A stretch of 34,920 nt of DNA. Source: Methanosarcina sp. MSH10X1. GTDB lineage: Archaea; Halobacteriota; Methanosarcinia; Methanosarcinales; Methanosarcinaceae. Within the stretch, counting starts at the first letter, position 1. Each line of letters starts with the position of its first letter. Of this stretch, positions 32,017-34,920 are shown piece after piece. The position numbers and the translations under genes are program-made. The stretch lies in NCBI RefSeq assembly GCF_004099695.1, contig NZ_SCHL01000027.1:1-34920 (forward strand). Reading direction: 5' to 3'. The notes under the pieces are model-generated. The model did not search any database. It saw nothing but the letters and a program-made list of their open reading frames with translations, and had not been told where the DNA came from.

Positions 32017-34920
32017 ATGGAGGAATTTCACATAAACGGAATAAAATTTTTGTTACTAACCCTTTTAATACTCACGCTAAGCTCCTGTATCGGAGCAGCC
32101 GCTGAGGTTCATCCAGGTGACTCAATACAGGCCGCGGTGAACAGTGCAAACCCCCAGGGTGATACAATTATCGTATACCCGGGAACCTATACAGAAAATA
32201 TTGATATAAGTAAAACTAACAACCTGGTACTGATGTCAGCATCGGGAAACTATAGTGACACGATAATTGCTTCCAATGGCACAGCCAGAAATGTGATCTC
32301 TGCTAATTCCAGAGCCAATTTGGTAATTAAGGGATTTACGATCAGCGGAGCCGCAACAGAGCAATCAGGAATCTATCTGCAAAACTGCAAAGATTGTGTG
32401 ATAGAGAATAACCAATTTCTAAACGATGCCATGGGAGTATATGTAAGGTCTTCCGGGAACACAACCATACGCAACAACATAGCTACTAAGACCGGTGGAA
32501 TTGGAACAGGTAGAGGGATTAACATCCAGCAGTCCTATTCGTCCAATGTTTCAAACAATACGATCTCAAATCAAAATTTTGGGATCTATCTTTCCAGTAC
32601 TTCCACAGGTAACAAAATTTCAAGAAACAATATAACCCAGAGTGCTAACCACAGTATAACTCTGGAAAGATCAGACGCTAATATTCTCGAAAACAATAAT
32701 GTAAAATCACATGCAAGATATGGAATTTTGCTTTCGGATTCGAGTAACAATATCCTGAGAAACAATAATGTGTCCGACGGAACCAATGGAATCTACCTGG
32801 TAACTTCTCCTGAATATATAGCCTCAAATACCTTTACGAAAAACAATACAATCTCAGGCAACACTGTAGATTTCGGCAGTCAGCATGATATTATGCTGGA
32901 TAATACAACCGATAACAATATAACAGGCAATACGATTTCCAGCAGTCCGTATGGAGTAGCTGTAAGGTATTCCAATAATAACATACTTACCGGCAATAAT
33001 GCTTATAATAATACCCTCGGTTTATATGTAACCCTGACATCCACAGACAACATACTTTCGGGTAATAAGGCAAATTCAAACAGGGGTGCCGGCATCGGTC
33101 TTTTTAGAGTTAATGGGAATACAATTGAAAACAATGAGGCAAATTCCAACGCCAATCAGGGCATCATTCTGGACAACTCAAGCAATAATAAAGTGCTCAA
33201 TAACAGCGCATCCAGAAACGCCAGGGGCATTTTCGTAAGTTCATCGTCCAGAGAAAACTTACTCTCAGGCAATATTGCAAATTCCAATTCAGGTAACAGT
33301 GGTTTCAGCGCTGATGGCATCCTGCTTGAGAACACCAGCGGTAATGACCTTATAAATAACATTGCAAGTTGGAACAGCAGATATGGTATCTATTTAGCGA
33401 GTTCCAATAACAGTTCTCTTGTCAACAATACATTGCAGAACAATGTAAGAGGTATTAGCCTATCAGGATCAGCAGGTAACACAATTTCTAAAAATATAGC
33501 TATTGATTGCTCTGAATCTGGGGTATTCCTCACGATTTCCACTGATAACAACCTGTCCAGAAATGTAGTTTACAATAACGGCCAACAGGGCATCTCCCTT
33601 GACTCTTCCGGGAATAACGAAATCTCGGGCAATAACATTAGTTCAAACGCTAATGGAATTTACATGTGCCCGAGGAGTTATGGAAACTGGGTCTATGACA
33701 ACTATTTCAACAATAATAATAATGCAAACATCAGAAATAATCAAAGCTCTTGGTACAGAGAAATAGTTTCGGGCAAAAATGTTATGGGCGGCCCGTATAT
33801 AGGAGGAAATTTCTGGGGAAGTCCGTCATACATGGGATTCTCAGATAATAAGTCCAACCCTGATGGAAACGAAGACGGCATTATTGATATCCCCTTTGTC
33901 TCATCTAACGGTATTACTGTCTCAACTAACGGTAATATCACGGACAATTATCCATTGACACGTGTGGTACTGCCTGTAGCATACTTCAGCGCCAGTACAA
34001 CAAAAGGCTTTGTACCTCTTAAGGTCGAGTTTACTGATTGGTCACAGGATTCTACCTCTATAAGCTGGGACGTTAATGGTGACGGGAAAACTGACAACAG
34101 CAGCAAAACCTTTGTCTACGTGTACGAAAAGCCAGGCACTTATAAGGCCAGCATGACAGCAAGCAACAAAAACGGGACAGATACAAAATATCTACAAATA
34201 ATAGCAGAAGAATTTAAAGTTTATCCAGTTGCAGACTTCAGCGCCAATGTGACAAGCGGCAGTGCTCCTCTCCCGGTCCTGCTTACCGACCTATCGAAAA
34301 ATGCAACCTCAAGGAACTGGGATATTGGCGGTGACGGAACTATTGAGTCCACGGATACGAGCATTGTTTATGTGTTCACAACTCCTGGAACCTATACTGT
34401 TAGCTTAACTGCGGTCAATCCAAACGGCACTTCCCCGGCAAAGACTGCCCAGATAAATGTAATGCAGCAGAGCAGTCCAGATGATAACGATAATGGTGGA
34501 AACAACCGCAAGAGCGGCGGCGGTGGCGGCGGCGGCGGTTCTCCCGAGCCAGCAAGAAATGTTCAGGTTAAGGAACTCTCACAGACACATGTTGCAAGCG
34601 GAAAACCTGTGAAATTTGATTTCGCAAAGAATGCCACCTGCGTTGCATATGTGAGCTTTGATGCAAAGAAAACCGCAGGCAAGACCACAACCATTGCCGA
34701 GCAGCTCAAAGCAAAATCAACTCTGACTTCAAATCTGTCCTCAGGTGAGGTTTATAAATACTTCAACCTCTGGGTGGGAAACGCAGGATTTGCAACGGAA
34801 AAGAACATTGAGAACCCTGTAGTGTGCTTCAAGGTTGAGAAATCCTGGCTTGAGGATAAGGACATTGACCGGAATTCAATCATACTCAACAGGTATAGCG
34901 ACAAAAAATGGTCACAGCTG
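32017..34920 (+). CDS. Secreted surface protein: beta-helix (NosD), PKD x2, PGF-pre-PGF domain (partial, runs off window)
   Basis: A large cell-surface protein, open to the end of the window (968 codons, no stop). A signal peptide is seen as KFLLLTLLILTLSSCIGA. Residues about 35-620 are right-handed beta-helix repeats of the NosD type: many NNxxxxNxxGI-like turns rich in Asn/Ser/Gly, ending with the typical GGNFWGSPSYMGFSDN and DNYPLT segments. Two PKD domains follow (about 652-735 and 736-815), each with an A-x-F-S-A start and a W-D-x-G/N-D-G core. A Gly-rich linker (about 833-842) leads to the PGF-pre-PGF domain, whose SDKKWSQL is at the window edge. Such proteins are usually anchored by a C-terminal PGF-CTERM. 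Many N-x-S/T sites suggest N-glycosylation. The start is uncertain; see the finding on an AUA codon. Confidence 0.9.
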   Translation, partial: MEEFHINGIKFLLLTLLILTLSSCIGAAAEVHPGDSIQAAVNSANPQGDTIIVYPGTYTENIDISKTNNLVLMSASGNYSDTIIASNGTARNVISANSRANLVIKGFTISGAATEQSGIYLQNCKDCVIENNQFLNDAMGVYVRSSGNTTIRNNIATKTGGIGTGRGINIQQSYSSNVSNNTISNQNFGIYLSSTSTGNKISRNNITQSANHSITLERSDANILENNNVKSHARYGILLSDSSNNILRNNNVSDGTNGIYLVTSPEYIASNTFTKNNTISGNTVDFGSQHDIMLDNTTDNNITGNTISSSPYGVAVRYSNNNILTGNNAYNNTLGLYVTLTSTDNILSGNKANSNRGAGIGLFRVNGNTIENNEANSNANQGIILDNSSNNKVLNNSASRNARGIFVSSSSRENLLSGNIANSNSGNSGFSADGILLENTSGNDLINNIASWNSRYGIYLASSNNSSLVNNTLQNNVRGISLSGSAGNTISKNIAIDCSESGVFLTISTDNNLSRNVVYNNGQQGISLDSSGNNEISGNNISSNANGIYMCPRSYGNWVYDNYFNNNNNANIRNNQSSWYREIVSGKNVMGGPYIGGNFWGSPSYMGFSDNKSNPDGNEDGIIDIPFVSSNGITVSTNGNITDNYPLTRVVLPVAYFSASTTKGFVPLKVEFTDWSQDSTSISWDVNGDGKTDNSSKTFVYVYEKPGTYKASMTASNKNGTDTKYLQIIAEEFKVYPVADFSANVTSGSAPLPVLLTDLSKNATSRNWDIGGDGTIESTDTSIVYVFTTPGTYTVSLTAVNPNGTSPAKTAQINVMQQSSPDDNDNGGNNRKSGGGGGGGGSPEPARNVQVKELSQTHVASGKPVKFDFAKNATCVAYVSFDAKKTAGKTTTIAEQLKAKSTLTSNLSSGEVYKYFNLWVGNAGFATEKNIENPVVCFKVEKSWLEDKDIDRNSIILNRYSDKKWSQL

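Noticed and set aside
1-34920. tRNA, rRNA and insertion sequence ends
   Set aside because: None recognised by eye on either strand. A tRNAscan or ISfinder run was not possible.

Overview
The window looks like chromosomal DNA of a methanogenic archaeon, most likely Methanosarcina or a close relative. This is judged from family content, not from a search. The signs are an archaeal-type threonyl-tRNA synthetase with its N-terminal editing domain, a geranylgeranyl-reductase-family flavoprotein, a tungsten aldehyde:ferredoxin oxidoreductase with a polyferredoxin, a PAPS-reductase-like/PUA/ferredoxin protein, a multi-PAS HisKA_2 kinase, a NosD/PKD/PGF-pre-PGF surface protein, TATA-like box A elements, and long AT-rich spacers.

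Layout. Positions 1-2.1 kb hold a small membrane protein and a family 2 glycosyltransferase (both minus). At 2.8-5.1 kb is a translationally coupled four-cluster ferredoxin and AOR-family oxidoreductase. At 5.2-6.8 kb is a convergent dicarboxylate/amino-acid symporter. At 7.2-7.6 kb is a Nudix pseudogene whose Nudix box is deleted. At 7.7-9.0 kb are a Lys/Ala-rich small protein and a ferredoxin-nitroreductase fusion. At 9.4-15.3 kb (all minus) are an SF2 helicase, thrS and an AI-2E-family membrane protein.

At 15.5-17.5 kb is a decayed, low-coding island. It contains a degenerate partial copy of the downstream PAPS-reductase-like gene, an orphan ORF, a stray coding remnant and an unknown membrane protein. 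The intact PAPS-reductase-like gene lies at 17.6-20.0 kb. At 20.3-23.7 kb (plus) are a GGR-family flavoprotein, a 48-aa membrane peptide, glutamate dehydrogenase and rubredoxin. A cluster of eight hairpins at 23.78-24.12 kb separates rubredoxin from a convergent 58-aa protein. The spacer at 24.3-24.76 kb contains a GC-rich, three-way-junction-like RNA candidate. A soluble sensor kinase (24.8-27.5 kb) is followed by a strong hairpin in the spacer before a coupled hydantoinase-like/HDAC-like gene pair (27.85-31.1 kb). After a T-rich 880-bp gap, the window ends inside a large secreted surface protein.

Many genes are redox proteins using ferredoxin, [4Fe-4S] clusters or flavin, as expected for a ferredoxin-based anaerobe. 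No CRISPR array, intact insertion sequence, tRNA or rRNA was recognised. The least explained items are the two structured-RNA candidates, the hairpin cluster, and the HyuA-like/HDAC-like pair.
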